DNA from: Calothrix membranacea FACHB-236
GTDB lineage: Bacteria > Cyanobacteriota > Cyanobacteriia > Cyanobacteriales > Nostocaceae
Direction of reading: 5' to 3'
Length of the DNA stretch: 64,000 bases
NCBI RefSeq assembly: GCF_014696315.1
Contig: NZ_JACJPX010000002.1
Coordinates: forward strand, 186,001-250,000
The notes under the pieces were generated by a model, which saw only the letters and a program-made list of their open reading frames with translations, was not told where the DNA came from and did no database searches. A program made the translations under genes and the position numbers. Below, one piece after another: positions 48,088 through 57,640 of this stretch (its first letter is position 1; each line of letters begins with the position of its first letter).

Positions 48088-48603
48088 ATGCGGTATCAGT
48101 TTGTGAGCTTAGTGCAGATTTTGCTGTTAACAGTTACTACTCCCGTCTGGGCAGCAGAACAAGTAGTGCTAAACTACAAAGTTTTTCGGGAATCACTTTC
48201 AGTAGCGGAACTTTCGAGATTTGCCCAAACAGGCGAACTTTCTAGTTCCCTCAAAATAAATTTTGCTTTGGCGCGACAAAACCCCAAAGCAGTACGTCAG
48301 TATTTAACGCAACCAGTGAAAGTCAACCCAGTATTTTTAGATAGAGTGTTAAATACGCCCATTGGTAACGTAATTTTGGATCAAATTAGTCAAGTAATTC
48401 ACACACCGTCTCAAAAAGCAGACAGGCAAGCTTTACGTGCTGCTTTGGTGCTTTCTGCTAGGCAAGATAGCCAGATAACGCTGATCGAAATTTTGAAAAA
48501 TTATCCCACATCAGAAGTGGAAGTTGACGGGGATCGCTTGGAAACTGCCTACCGCCAACTCCAGCGCTTGCAGACGAACATAGAAAATTTGATAGGCGTT
48601 TAG
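48088..48603 (+). CDS. DUF1400 domain protein, secreted
   Basis: 171 residues. A signal peptide (FVSLVQILLLTVTTPVWAA) precedes a DUF1400 domain: VVLNYKVFRESLSVAELSRFAQTGELSSSLKINFALARQNPKAVRQYL. In cyanobacteria DUF1400 usually forms the N-terminal part of larger alpha/beta hydrolases; here it is a stand-alone domain with no hydrolase motif, so a structural or inhibitory role is possible. Its stop overlaps the stop of the minus-strand small gene by four bases. Confidence 0.8.
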   Translation: MRYQFVSLVQILLLTVTTPVWAAEQVVLNYKVFRESLSVAELSRFAQTGELSSSLKINFALARQNPKAVRQYLTQPVKVNPVFLDRVLNTPIGNVILDQISQVIHTPSQKADRQALRAALVLSARQDSQITLIEILKNYPTSEVEVDGDRLETAYRQLQRLQTNIENLIGV

Positions 48604-48797
48604 TAAGCCAGTGTCTCTAAAGTTTCTCGCAAATAGCGTTGTACTTGTTGTTCTAAACGCACTCCGTCTAATTGCACATCGCGCTCTAGTTGCCAGCGTT
48701 GGAAACCGGAACTAGCAGCGATCGCGGATTTGAGGCTGTGCCAAATTTCACTATCATTAGTAAATTGGCGATCGCTAGAAGTTGGAATTTGAGCCAT
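48600..48797 (-). CDS. Small conserved-looking protein of unknown function
   Basis: 65 residues, helical and charged (SEIWHSLKSAIAASSGFQRW, LEQQVQRYLRETLETLAY). Composition and codon use look coding, and it lies on the same strand as the following membrane-protein gene, 90 bases further on. No domain recognised. It converges on the DUF1400 gene with a four-base overlap of stops. Confidence 0.6.
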   Translation of the reverse strand: MAQIPTSSDRQFTNDSEIWHSLKSAIAASSGFQRWQLERDVQLDGVRLEQQVQRYLRETLETLAY

Positions 48798-48889
48798 AGT
48801 TTCTCATTCCTGTGTTTTAACTTCAAAATTTACTGCAGGTTGCACTTCAGGCAATTCGACTTGCAGAAGAGAAAATAAATGATGTTTTC

Positions 48890-49543
48890 CTAATCTTCAT
48901 CGGTATTTTGCTCTAGGGTCTGCTGGGTGTTTTTGTTAATACCTAACACGGATTTAAATAACCGAGGCAATATTTGATTAACCCGCACCCCTACAATTGT
49001 GTAATCCTGCTGAATCTTATCTAAAGGTAATGGTTCTATGGCTGCAAATTCTGTGTCATTAGTCACCAAAATTCTGGCTACACTCACGGGAATTTGCAAA
49101 AACAGATTGCTGGCAAAAAAAGCTAAAGCAGCTAGCAGCAATCCGACGCTGCGCCATTGGGGTAGAAAACTGGCAATGTCGGCTACCAGTGGCGCGGCTT
49201 GGTAAATTTGCCACAGCACCCCTACTAATAATATTGCTGCCAAAACGGACAGCACACGATTGAAATTAGTATTAATTAAACAAAGAATTTTCCGTTGTTG
49301 CTCAGTCAGATTTTCTGGCTTGAGTGCGACTCCCAAAATCGCAAATATGTAAAATGGCCGACGAAATTGCATCCACAGTAGTGGTAGCACTCCAATCGCG
49401 GCCACTAAACATAGTTCCATCCACACAGGTAAGACTGGCTCGCCTACGGATAGAAACACTAGGCACAAAAACAAAAAAATCGGCAGCGTCGCCAAACCAG
49501 CGACATGAAGCCACAAGATAGGTTCAGAGCGAAATGAGGCCAT
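48890..49543 (-). CDS. Integral membrane protein with acidic low-complexity tail
   Basis: 217 residues from the ATG at 49543; a TTG at 49558 would add five. About four membrane spans: VAGLATLPIFLFLCLVFLSV, MELCLVAAIGVLPLLWM, VLSVLAAILLVGVLW and VGLLLAALAFFASNLFLQI. A soluble part follows (VARILVTNDTEFAAIEPLPLDKI...GVRVNQILPRLF), ending in the tail NKNTQQTLEQNTDED. It matches a cyanobacterial family labelled, as I recall, 'low-complexity tail membrane protein'. It lies downstream of infB on the same strand (122 bases), but its function is unknown. Confidence 0.72.
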   Translation of the reverse strand: MASFRSEPILWLHVAGLATLPIFLFLCLVFLSVGEPVLPVWMELCLVAAIGVLPLLWMQFRRPFYIFAILGVALKPENLTEQQRKILCLINTNFNRVLSVLAAILLVGVLWQIYQAAPLVADIASFLPQWRSVGLLLAALAFFASNLFLQIPVSVARILVTNDTEFAAIEPLPLDKIQQDYTIVGVRVNQILPRLFKSVLGINKNTQQTLEQNTDED

Positions 49544-49665
49544 AGTTACATTTCTCAATTCTGAGTTGTAGGTGCTGAGTTGTAAGTTTGAAGTTACGAG
49601 TATTGAGGTTGAAAACTCAAGACTCAGAGCTTTTTACTTAGAACTCAGCACTAGTAGACTCAGCA

Positions 49666-52600
49666 CTACTTTGTCATTGTCAGGGTGCGACGTTTAGTCA
49701 CCATTTGGTAGGCTTCGATGATGTCACCTTCAGCCCAATCGTGGAATTTATCTATGCCAATACCGCATTCATAACCGGCATTGACTTCACGCGCATCTTC
49801 TTTCATCCGTTTGAGGGAATCCAGAACGCCTTCATAAATCACCTTACCGTTACGACGTACCCGCACTTTGCAGTTGCGGACTAGTTTGCCAGATTGCACA
49901 TAACAACCAGCAACTGCGCCTCGACCAACTGGGAATACGGCACGGACTTCGGTTTGTCCCAAGGATTCTTCCACCAATTCGGGTTCCAACAGACCTTCCA
50001 AGGCTCCTTGAATATCTTCGAGGAGTTTGTAGATGATGTTGTATTCCCGCACATCTACACCTGCTTCATCGGCAGCTTGTCTGGCTCCACTGGCATAGGT
50101 GGTGTTGAAGCCAATAATTACAGCGTTACTAGCAGCAGCTAAGTCGATATCCGTTTCGGTGATTTCTCCAGCAGTAGCTAACAACATCCGGATTTGGACT
50201 TCGTTTTGCGGAATTTGTCTGAGCGATCCCACAATAGCTTCCACTGAACCTTGCACATCTGCTTTTAGGATTAAGTTGAGTTCTTTCAACTCGCCCTCTT
50301 GTGCTTGAGCTGAGAGGGTTGTGAGCGTAACACGTCCCTGTAATAGTCGGGATTGACGCTGTTTGTCTGCGCGATCGCTGGCCAGAGCACGTGCTTCTTT
50401 TTCGTTCTCGAAGGCCTCAAATTCATCACCTGCGGCTGGTACATCGCTCAAACCTAAGACTTCGACAGCAAAGGAAGGACTAGCAATTTCTACTCTTCTT
50501 CCTCTGTCATCGACCATTGCCCGCACTTTACCAAATGCCGAGCCAGCTACCAACATATCTCCGACATGCAAGGTGCCATTTTGAATCAGCAAGGTAGCAA
50601 CTGCGCCCTTAGCTTTATCCAAATGCGCTTCTATGACAGTTCCTTTGGCAGCCCGGTCTGGGTTGGCTGAGAGTTCGCCTACTTCTGCTACTAACAGAAT
50701 CATTTCCAGGAGTGTATCTAGGTTCTCGCCCTTGATCGCACTCACGGGAACCATAATTGTTTCACCACCCCAGTCTTCTGCTGTCAGACCGTAGTTGGTA
50801 AGTTCTTGTTTAACTCGCTCTGGTTGTGCGCCTTCTTTGTCAATCTTGTTAATTGCTACAACAATTGGCACTCCAGCAGCCTGAGCATGGCTAATGGCTT
50901 CAATTGTTTGGGGACGCACGCCATCATCAGCAGCTACTACTAAAACAGCAATATCTGTGACTCTTGCTCCTCGTGCTCGCATTGCTGTAAATGCTTCGTG
51001 ACCAGGAGTATCCAGGAAGACGATTTGATGTGGCTTACCTTCATGTTCGATATCAACATGGTAGGCTCCAATGTGCTGAGTAATACCACCTGCTTCGCCA
51101 GCCGCAACTTTTGTTTTGCGAATGGAGTCCAGCAATGTGGTTTTCCCGTGGTCTACGTGACCCATAATGGTCACTACTGGTGGACGACGTTGGAGATTCT
51201 CCATGTCTGCCAAATCCAGCATTTCTGTAACTTTGCGGGCTTCTGCTTCTGGTTCAGCAGTTTCAACTGCTACTTCTAAATCGTTGCAGATTAAAGTAAT
51301 GGTTGGCACATCCAAATTTTGGGTGATGCTCACTGCCATACCTTTGAGGAACAGGATTTTTACAATCTCTGTATCTGCGATCGCTAAACCATCAGCCAGT
51401 TCCTGCACTGTCATTGGCCCAGTTACCACCAATTTTTCTGGACGTTCCCGCTTAGTCTCTACTTCTTGACGACGATTTTGGTCGCGATTGGTAGCAGCCG
51501 ACTTTTTCCCTCTAGTGGTAGGGCTAGCAACAGCTATTGTAGGTTGTTGTGTTGGTCGCGTAGCTTTTGGTTTGGGAGGACGAGCTATTGAAAGGCTGAC
51601 CTGGACTGTGGCTGGAATTTCCAAACCTTCTTCATCCAGTAAATCGTCTTCCTCAAAATCATCATCTAATAGCGGCTTGACTCGCTTGCCTTTGACACCA
51701 GCCTTGCCAGATTTCTCTTTGATTTCATCAATGATTTCTTCTTCTTGCCACTTTTTACCACCTTTGGCTGGACGTGGTGGTGTGGGGCGTTTCAAATCGA
51801 GAATGTCAGCCGGAATGGCTTCATCAAGTGTTGTTGTTGCTCCTGCTTTCCCCGCACCGCCTTGCATTGGTCTAGGTGGTGTAGCAATTGGCATTGCTGC
51901 TACAGCTTCACTGGGACGAACTGGTCTGCTGGGCCGTTGGGGATCGGAGAATGGAGCGCCACCAGGAGCGCGATTTCCTCTTTGTTCGGGTTTGACTGGG
52001 CCTGGAGTTGGACGAGCCTGTTTTTGTGGTGTAGGCTGTGAAGCTTGGTCTGTGGATGGTTTAGCTGCCCTTGGCTTAACTTGCTCGCGTTCTTCTTCGC
52101 CACGTTTTGGGCGTTCGCGTTTGAGAATTGGTTTTTCTGCCTGGCTCAGCGGCTCGATCGCTGGTGGGTCTTCAGACATTGGCCTGGCAGGAGGCGCAAC
52201 TAGTTGAGGTTTTGGCGGCTTTTCTGGTCTCAGTTTGGATGAAACTGGTTTTTCCGGCTTTTCCGCAACTATTTTTTCTTGTGGCTGTGTATTAGGCGTT
52301 GTATCCGCATCTTTAACAGCTGGTTGCTGTTGGGTCTCAGAAAGATTTCGGGGTACGGGTCGAGTTGGTGCCGTCGGCTGCATGGGTGAGACTGGTGTAG
52401 CGAAGGGCTTTGGAGGTGAAGGAGGGTTAGCTTCAGACAAAGCAGATGGGGTAGTTGTATTAACTGATGCCTCTGGGGCGTTGGAGTTAGGATTTCTCAA
52501 TATTTTGGGTTTACGAATTTCCAAAATTTGTTGTTTGTGAGGTGATGGTGCAGGTCGATTTCGAGAGCCAGCTTGTGGCCCTTGTGCTTGATGCGTGTTT

Positions 52601-52803
52601 ATACCTGTTTCTTTTTTCGGTGTTCCATTCGTTGCTGCGAGTTTTTCCGCTGCGGAACGGATGCGTTCTGCCTCCGAATCTGAAATTGTACTGCTATGGC
52701 TTTTGACCGAGATGTTGAGCTGGTCGCATATTGCTAATAGCTCTTTGTTATCCAAATTCAATTCCTTTGATAATTCATAGATTCTAACTTTGCCGTTGTT
52801 CAT
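49666..52803 (-). CDS. infB: Translation initiation factor IF-2
   Basis: 1045 residues, long as in other Nostocales. An N-terminal IF2_N module ([19 protein letters not shown]) is followed by ~400 residues of Pro/Lys/Arg/Ala-rich linker, a second IF2_N-like module ([25 protein letters not shown]), then the GTPase core: GHVDHGKTT (G1), GGITQHIG (G2), DTPGH (G3), NKID (G4) and SAIKGENLD (G5), and the C-terminal domains that bind fMet-tRNA. It places initiator tRNA on the 30S subunit and drives subunit joining. The strong site AGGGGAAGAGTGG precedes the ATG. It is the fourth gene of the rimP-nusA-ylxR-infB cluster, separated from ylxR by 475 bases. Confidence 0.97.
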   Translation of the reverse strand: MNNGKVRIYELSKELNLDNKELLAICDQLNISVKSHSSTISDSEAERIRSAAEKLAATNGTPKKETGINTHQAQGPQAGSRNRPAPSPHKQQILEIRKPKILRNPNSNAPEASVNTTTPSALSEANPPSPPKPFATPVSPMQPTAPTRPVPRNLSETQQQPAVKDADTTPNTQPQEKIVAEKPEKPVSSKLRPEKPPKPQLVAPPARPMSEDPPAIEPLSQAEKPILKRERPKRGEEEREQVKPRAAKPSTDQASQPTPQKQARPTPGPVKPEQRGNRAPGGAPFSDPQRPSRPVRPSEAVAAMPIATPPRPMQGGAGKAGATTTLDEAIPADILDLKRPTPPRPAKGGKKWQEEEIIDEIKEKSGKAGVKGKRVKPLLDDDFEEDDLLDEEGLEIPATVQVSLSIARPPKPKATRPTQQPTIAVASPTTRGKKSAATNRDQNRRQEVETKRERPEKLVVTGPMTVQELADGLAIADTEIVKILFLKGMAVSITQNLDVPTITLICNDLEVAVETAEPEAEARKVTEMLDLADMENLQRRPPVVTIMGHVDHGKTTLLDSIRKTKVAAGEAGGITQHIGAYHVDIEHEGKPHQIVFLDTPGHEAFTAMRARGARVTDIAVLVVAADDGVRPQTIEAISHAQAAGVPIVVAINKIDKEGAQPERVKQELTNYGLTAEDWGGETIMVPVSAIKGENLDTLLEMILLVAEVGELSANPDRAAKGTVIEAHLDKAKGAVATLLIQNGTLHVGDMLVAGSAFGKVRAMVDDRGRRVEIASPSFAVEVLGLSDVPAAGDEFEAFENEKEARALASDRADKQRQSRLLQGRVTLTTLSAQAQEGELKELNLILKADVQGSVEAIVGSLRQIPQNEVQIRMLLATAGEITETDIDLAAASNAVIIGFNTTYASGARQAADEAGVDVREYNIIYKLLEDIQGALEGLLEPELVEESLGQTEVRAVFPVGRGAVAGCYVQSGKLVRNCKVRVRRNGKVIYEGVLDSLKRMKEDAREVNAGYECGIGIDKFHDWAEGDIIEAYQMVTKRRTLTMTK

Positions 52804-52974
52804 CCACTCTTCCCCTTTAATTTACAGTTTTAGCGGATGGTTGCCTGGTTTGTGACATCTCCATCCTTTGACTACTGTTTTTTGGTTGCCGTTTAGATTT
52901 TGTCGGTGCCTCCAATCAGGAAAGAGAGATGTCTCGGTTTATTGCTGGCATCCCCACCAGTAATCATGATGTCT

Positions 52975-53020
52975 GGGCACCCATAAAAGTTTTTTAAATA
53001 AAAAATTTTTATGGGTGCCC
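52975..53020. repeat. 46-bp near-perfect palindrome between ylxR and infB
   Basis: Outer arms GGGCACCCATAAAA and TTTTATGGGTGCCC, and inner TTTTTTA/TAAAAAA, form a stem of about 21 pairs with only one G-T mismatch and a tiny loop. Contained in a 475-base gap that otherwise holds no supported gene (a 69-codon frame at 52893-53102 simply translates through it). It could be a small mobile repeat or a strong RNA hairpin in the operon mRNA. Confidence 0.65.
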
Positions 53021-53278
53021 TGAATGCCGAACTGCGCCTGAGCGCTACCAGGTTGCCATTTTTTAGTTTTTTGTTTTGCTGATTCTGAGTCTTCCACAAC
53101 ACAATCGAGTAAAACTTGTTGGGAGTATTACTTCGTCTCTCTTAATTGTAAAAGAGGCGTTTGTCAACTACACCCATTTACTATTTTGACACTAACCCCA
53201 GCAATCAACAGAGACTGTGTTACTACCGCTAGTTCGGCTTCTGGCACAATTACTCTAGGGATTACCGCTACAAATTTC

Positions 53279-53554
53279 TTAAATTAAAATTTGATTTTGG
53301 GTATTGCTTTTGGCTAGACGCTGCCACAATGTTTGATACAGTGTTTCTGGCACTGTTGCATGTAGCGATCGCCCTAGTCGATTTTTTTTCTGAGCGGCTT
53401 GCAAGCAGCTCGTTTGTGGGCAGATATAGGCAGAACGCCCCATGCCCTCATCTAATTGTACCTTTCCCGATGGAAAGACGCGGACAATCCGCCAAAACTC
53501 TTCTTTTAAGCCTACTTGGCGGCAACTAATACAGCGCCGATAATTCGGTTTCAT
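53279..53554 (-). CDS. ylxR: YlxR-family RNA-binding protein
   Basis: 91 residues with the YlxR pattern: MKPNYRRCISCRQVGLKEEFWRIVR near the start, then GRSAYICPQTSCLQAAQKKNRLGRSL. The two cysteine pairs and the GRSAYIC motif match the family. In other bacteria YlxR (RnpM) is a nucleic-acid-binding protein that modulates RNase P or transcription, and is encoded between nusA and infB as here. Spacing to nusA is 146 bases. Confidence 0.92.
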   Translation of the reverse strand: MKPNYRRCISCRQVGLKEEFWRIVRVFPSGKVQLDEGMGRSAYICPQTSCLQAAQKKNRLGRSLHATVPETLYQTLWQRLAKSNTQNQILI

Positions 53555-53700
53555 GAATTTTTTGCTACATCACATCAGCAGTCTTGTTAAGCAAGGATGA
53601 TTGAAATCTCTATCTTTGCTTCCCTCAAACCTCAAATGCAAGGCAATTAATAATACATTTTATTAAAGTACTATTACTTAAATAACTGGATGTGAATAAA

Positions 53701-55008
53701 CTACTCGTCATCGTTATTGTCAAAAGAGTCATCTTCTAATTCTAATTCTTCTTGATTGTTATCATCTTCTAGTTCTGGCAGATCGGATTCATCCTCATCT
53801 TCATATTCATATTCTTCCTCTTGCTCTGCTTGATATTTGGCACGAGCGGCAGCAAATTTAGCATCTTCTGCAGCTTGGTCATATTTAGCTTTATCTTTAA
53901 TATCAATCTTCCACCCAGTCAAACGGGCTGCCAAACGGACATTTTGTCCTTCTTTACCAATAGCCAAACTCAGTTGATCTTCCGCCACTAGTACATGAGT
54001 TTGCCGCGTTTCTGGGTCCATGAGGCGGACTTCATCTACTCGTGCGGGGCTAAGAGCATTTGCAATGTAAGTTGCTGGATCTGGAGACCAGCGAATCACA
54101 TCAATTTTTTCACCACGTAATTCGTTAACTACCACTTGAATCCGTGATCCCCGTGCGCCAATACAAGCTCCAACTGGGTCTACATCACGGTCGAGAGTAT
54201 CTACGGCAATTTTAGTCCGAGGGCCAACATAACGAGAAGGAGGATTGGCTTCTCGTGCTACCGCAACAATCCGCACAACTTCATCTTCTATTTCCGGTAC
54301 TTCATTGGCGAATAAATACACTACTAAGCCTGCATCAGCACGAGAAACTAATAATTGTGGGCCGCGTTGCTGACCTTGGGAAACTTTTTTGAGATACACC
54401 TTAAAGGTGGCATTTGCTCGATAGTTATCATTAGGTAGCTGTTCCCGTTTTGGTAATTCTGCTTCTACTTCTGGTTGACCAAAACCACTGCTAACAGCCA
54501 AAATGACCGATTGTCGCTCAAACCGCAAAACTCTTGCTTGCAGGACAGTACTTTCTAAGTCTTGGAATTCTTCTTGCACCATCTGGCGCTGTTGATCCCG
54601 CAGTTTTTGGGCGAGTACCTGCTTAGTTTGCATCGCCGCCATCCGACCAAATTCGCCTTGGTCTGGAGTAACATCTAGGACTACAGAGTCTCCCAACTGA
54701 GCTTCAGGGGCTACTTGTTGTACTTCATCTAGAGATATTTGGTGGTCAGAATTGCTAACTTCTTCAACGATGGTTTTAGTCGAGAGAACTCGGAAACCTT
54801 CTTCTTCGATATCGAGTTCTACCTCAAAATTCTCAAAGTAATCTTCATCAAATTGTTTGCGCTCCAAATTTTGGGCACGACGATAGCGTTCATAACCCTT
54901 AAGCAGAGCTTCTCTAATTGCTGATTGTACTGCCAGCCGAGGTAAATTACGTTCACGACTTATACTTTCAATTAAGTCTTTTAAGCCAGGTAAAGTGACC
55001 ATTGACAT
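53701..55008 (-). CDS. nusA: Transcription termination/antitermination factor NusA
   Basis: 435 residues. An N-terminal RNA-polymerase-binding domain (to ~130) is followed by the S1 domain (~135-200) and tandem KH domains (SRYVGPRTKIAVDTLDRDVDPVGACIGARGSRIQVVVNELRGEKIDVI; then LSLAIGKEGQNVRLAARLTGWKIDI). The C-terminus is a long acidic tail (EEEYEYEDEDESDLPELEDD..) in place of the E. coli repeats, as usual in cyanobacteria. NusA pauses RNA polymerase and helps intrinsic termination. AGGAG at 55015-55019 precedes the ATG. It is the second gene after rimP. Confidence 0.96.
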   Translation of the reverse strand: MSMVTLPGLKDLIESISRERNLPRLAVQSAIREALLKGYERYRRAQNLERKQFDEDYFENFEVELDIEEEGFRVLSTKTIVEEVSNSDHQISLDEVQQVAPEAQLGDSVVLDVTPDQGEFGRMAAMQTKQVLAQKLRDQQRQMVQEEFQDLESTVLQARVLRFERQSVILAVSSGFGQPEVEAELPKREQLPNDNYRANATFKVYLKKVSQGQQRGPQLLVSRADAGLVVYLFANEVPEIEDEVVRIVAVAREANPPSRYVGPRTKIAVDTLDRDVDPVGACIGARGSRIQVVVNELRGEKIDVIRWSPDPATYIANALSPARVDEVRLMDPETRQTHVLVAEDQLSLAIGKEGQNVRLAARLTGWKIDIKDKAKYDQAAEDAKFAAARAKYQAEQEEEYEYEDEDESDLPELEDDNNQEELELEDDSFDNNDDE

Positions 55009-55029
55009 AAGTAATCTCCTTTAAAAATT

Positions 55030-55217
55030 AAGGATGGGAAACTAGGGGCTAGGGACTAGGTGCTAGAGATTAAGGGCTAGAGACTATCAACTAAAAGCTA
55101 GGTAGTGAAAACTACACATTAGAGACTAAGGATTAGAGAAAAGTTTTACTCTAGTCCCTAGCCTCTAGCTCCTAGCCTCTAGCCTCCAGCCCCTAGCCTC
55201 TAGTCCCTAGCCTCTAG
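55030..55217. repeat. Array of degenerate CTAGGGA-type heptamer repeats in the rimP-nusA gap
   Basis: Left part: GGGGCTAGGGACTAGGTGCTAGAG units. Right part: the inverted complement TCTAGTCCCTAGCCTCTAGCTCC in repeated units up to the rimP stop at 55219. The two halves can fold onto each other over more than 60 bases. This lies inside an operon between two co-oriented genes. Confidence 0.7.
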
Positions 55218-55218
55218 G

Positions 55219-55680
55219 TTATCGGCGCTCATCCAGCTGCACCCTAGTAATTAGAGCGCGGGGAATTTCGACTACACGACCTTTTTGGTTTAAATAAACC
55301 GTTTGTTCATCCCGGCGAATCAACTGACCTGTCCACTCTTGCTGTCCGTCGTAGGGTGGGGAAGTGGAAACGATCACAGGAAATCCTTTAAAAGAAATAA
55401 ACTCCCTGTCTGTCACCAGTTGCCGCGATATACCGGGACTAGATATTTCCAAGACATAGGCATCTGGAATAATCTCCGCCGCATCTAAAGAAGCTTCTAA
55501 AGCACGACTCATCCTTTCGCAATCATTTAATCCAGTGTCTTCTTGAGGATTGCGAATGTCTACCCGCAACACTGGCGGACGTTGGTTAGTGTGAAAAACT
55601 ACTCCAACGACTTCCAATCCCAGTTCTTCTGCCACTGGTGTTGCTAAATCAATAATTTGTGGGACTAAAGGATGAGTCAT
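55219..55680 (-). CDS. rimP: Ribosome maturation factor RimP
   Basis: 153 residues from the ATG at 55680 ([27 protein letters not shown]), the start used by the family. The frame stays open to 55761, but those residues translate a terminator hairpin. RimP/DUF150 N-domain (~1-75, with [14 protein letters not shown]) and C-terminal SH3-like domain (~85-153) are both present, with SPGISRQL and [16 protein letters not shown]. RimP binds the pre-30S particle for 16S maturation. It is the first gene of the minus-strand rimP-nusA-ylxR-infB cluster. Confidence 0.93.
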   Translation of the reverse strand: MTHPLVPQIIDLATPVAEELGLEVVGVVFHTNQRPPVLRVDIRNPQEDTGLNDCERMSRALEASLDAAEIIPDAYVLEISSPGISRQLVTDREFISFKGFPVIVSTSPPYDGQQEWTGQLIRRDEQTVYLNQKGRVVEIPRALITRVQLDERR

Positions 55681-55693
55681 GCGAAAATCCAAT

Positions 55694-55718
55694 AAAAAAA
55701 GTGGGCTTCGACCCACTT
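55694..55718 (-). terminator. Intrinsic terminator/attenuator hairpin 13 bases before rimP
   Basis: On the rimP strand AAGTGGG pairs with CCCACTT around TCGAAG, and the right arm merges into T7, the exact layout of a Rho-independent terminator. An upstream hairpin CGAACC/GGTTCG (about 55757-55774) and CTTC/GAAG could compete. Its place in the leader of an operon encoding NusA suggests attenuation. Confidence 0.6.
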
Positions 55719-55926
55719 CCTGCGATAGGGATATCTTCCAAGAAGTCTTGTTACGAACCAAATATGGTTCGACCTAATCTGAGTTTAGCGCATTTCTTTT
55801 GGAGGGAGTAGGAAGAAATTATTATATGGGGCATTGGGCATGGGGCATTGGGCATGGGACAGTAATGGGTGTTTGGGGTTGGCCATTAATTACTTCTCCC
55901 TGCTCCCTGCCCCTTGCCTCATTGCT

Positions 55927-57378
55927 TCATCTCCCTGACTTTTCCCTGGCTGTTATTGCACTACTTTCTGTGATTGGCTGCAATGGTACTTGTGTCCGTA
56001 ACTGCCTGGTTTGCTGGAGAATTTGGTCTATATCTTCTTGAGATAAGCGCTGAACGTAATTCAGTTTGACTTCTTCTAAAAAGTCAAAAAGTAAACTCTG
56101 AATTTCGGAAAGTACATGTTTATTTTGAACTTCTGTACCCAGAGCTTGGCTAAAGCTTTGTACTAACTGACTGGTAAGTTTTGCCCCAACGGGATCTTCT
56201 ACTGCACTAACCAACACGTTATAAAGATTAGTTGTGATTTGGGTTGCTAGCTGCTCACTGATTTGGGTTTGTGCTTGTCCCACTCCAGGAAGGGTTTGCA
56301 AGTTCCGATACATCGGAACTTGCTGGAAAGCTGTGTTGATATTGTGGCGCAAAATGGCATTAATTTCAGGTTGAATTTTGGGCAATACTTGGTAAACAAC
56401 TGTTTGCACTAAAAGACCTGCGATCGCTTCTACTTCATTAACATTATTAATATCTATGTAAGGGCGCAGGTTCTCTTGTTGCATCAGCCAGCGGGTAAAT
56501 TCCCCACGCTGAATTGATCCCTGAATTTGGTTAATGACTCTTACCACCACAATTTCTGTGATTTCTTCGGCAAAATTGGCGACAATTCCTTGGTTAACTT
56601 GCCGCCATACTGGACGTAAATTTATTAGCCGTGCCTGATCGAGGCGAATTAAAACTGGGGCGATTCGCAACCATCGCCAAAATGGTAACAGTAATAATAA
56701 ATCGTACCAACGCCACAACACAGCATCTAACCAGCTAAAACCCGGATGACTGCGTCTGATATAAAAGCTGCGGACTAATAACTCCAGCGCAAATAAACCG
56801 ACAAAGGGTAAGTCAATCAGCCAAAAATTATCTAGTAATTCGCCATCTTCACCAATGCGGCGGTAGTAGTTCGTGGCAATTAAAGGGCGAATATTCTGCT
56901 TAAAGAAATTAATTTCTGGATTCCAGCCCTTTTGAGATAAATATTGCTGGCTCCAAAAAGTTCTAAAAGCTTGCTTGGCAGATTCTTGACCGACGCGATC
57001 GCGCATTCGGTTTTTGATTTTTTCTAAGGTACCACTCTTCCCAACCGCTGCAAAAGGGTTGCTGTCAACTATCTCGATACTGAGACGGCTAATTTCTTCT
57101 AGCTTTGTTTGAACTTGAGGCGACTGTAACCCCGTCTGGCTGACCTGTTCTTCTAATGCTGTTACTGCTTGCAGGTAGCTTTGCGTTTCTCTATGAGGTT
57201 CAATACCTTTAATTGGATCATAAATTTGGGTAATTTGCGGTAATTTTCTGTAGTAAAAATCTCGCCAAGGTACGTAACTTAAATTAAACAAAACTAAGCA
57301 TAAATTTGCCGTAGCTGTAATTGCCATAACTTTTTCAAAGTAATGTTGTGGCCGCTGGGAAGATTTGATTTTAGCCAT
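55927..57378 (-). CDS. Large membrane protein of unknown function
   Basis: 483 residues. An N-terminal span (AITATANLCLVLFNLSYVPW) and a second hydrophobic cluster at ~200-260 (LIDLPFVGLFALELLVRSFYIRR; WYDLLLLLPFWRWLRIAPVLIRL) are followed by a long helical soluble half with repeated amphipathic segments. The W-x-R-W / LRIAPVLIRLDQARL stretch is faintly like an ion-channel S4 or linker region, but I would not name it a channel. Conserved-looking in cyanobacteria, monocistronic. C-terminal residues run into STRR-like sequence just beyond the stop. Confidence 0.65.
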   Translation of the reverse strand: MAKIKSSQRPQHYFEKVMAITATANLCLVLFNLSYVPWRDFYYRKLPQITQIYDPIKGIEPHRETQSYLQAVTALEEQVSQTGLQSPQVQTKLEEISRLSIEIVDSNPFAAVGKSGTLEKIKNRMRDRVGQESAKQAFRTFWSQQYLSQKGWNPEINFFKQNIRPLIATNYYRRIGEDGELLDNFWLIDLPFVGLFALELLVRSFYIRRSHPGFSWLDAVLWRWYDLLLLLPFWRWLRIAPVLIRLDQARLINLRPVWRQVNQGIVANFAEEITEIVVVRVINQIQGSIQRGEFTRWLMQQENLRPYIDINNVNEVEAIAGLLVQTVVYQVLPKIQPEINAILRHNINTAFQQVPMYRNLQTLPGVGQAQTQISEQLATQITTNLYNVLVSAVEDPVGAKLTSQLVQSFSQALGTEVQNKHVLSEIQSLLFDFLEEVKLNYVQRLSQEDIDQILQQTRQLRTQVPLQPITESSAITAREKSGR

Positions 57379-57640
57379 TTTTTTAGTGTTGAATTATACA
57401 GTAATTGGCTATAAGTTTTTAAATTATATAATTTTTGAGCTTTCTTAGATGACAGCACTGCTAGTGAAAAATAATTCCCTAAAATGATGAAAATTTCTCA
57501 TCAAAGATTAATTAAGTTAACCAATTAAAGTATTTTTAATCAAAAATAATTAATAATTAAGAAAACAGATGTTCAAGAAACTTAAAATGCACCTGTTAAC
57601 CTTTATATTCTGCTGATTTCACCCAAAGGAGTTTTAATTT

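Noticed and set aside
51488-52540. Long plus-strand frames opposite infB
   Set aside because: Shadow frames of the Pro/Lys-rich IF-2 linker; low-complexity Ser/Gly/Trp-rich products.
52893-53102. 69-codon minus-strand frame between ylxR and infB
   Set aside because: It translates straight through a 46-bp palindrome and has no family resemblance.
55681-55761. 27-residue N-terminal extension of RimP
   Set aside because: It translates a terminator hairpin and its T-run; family members start at MTHPLVPQ.
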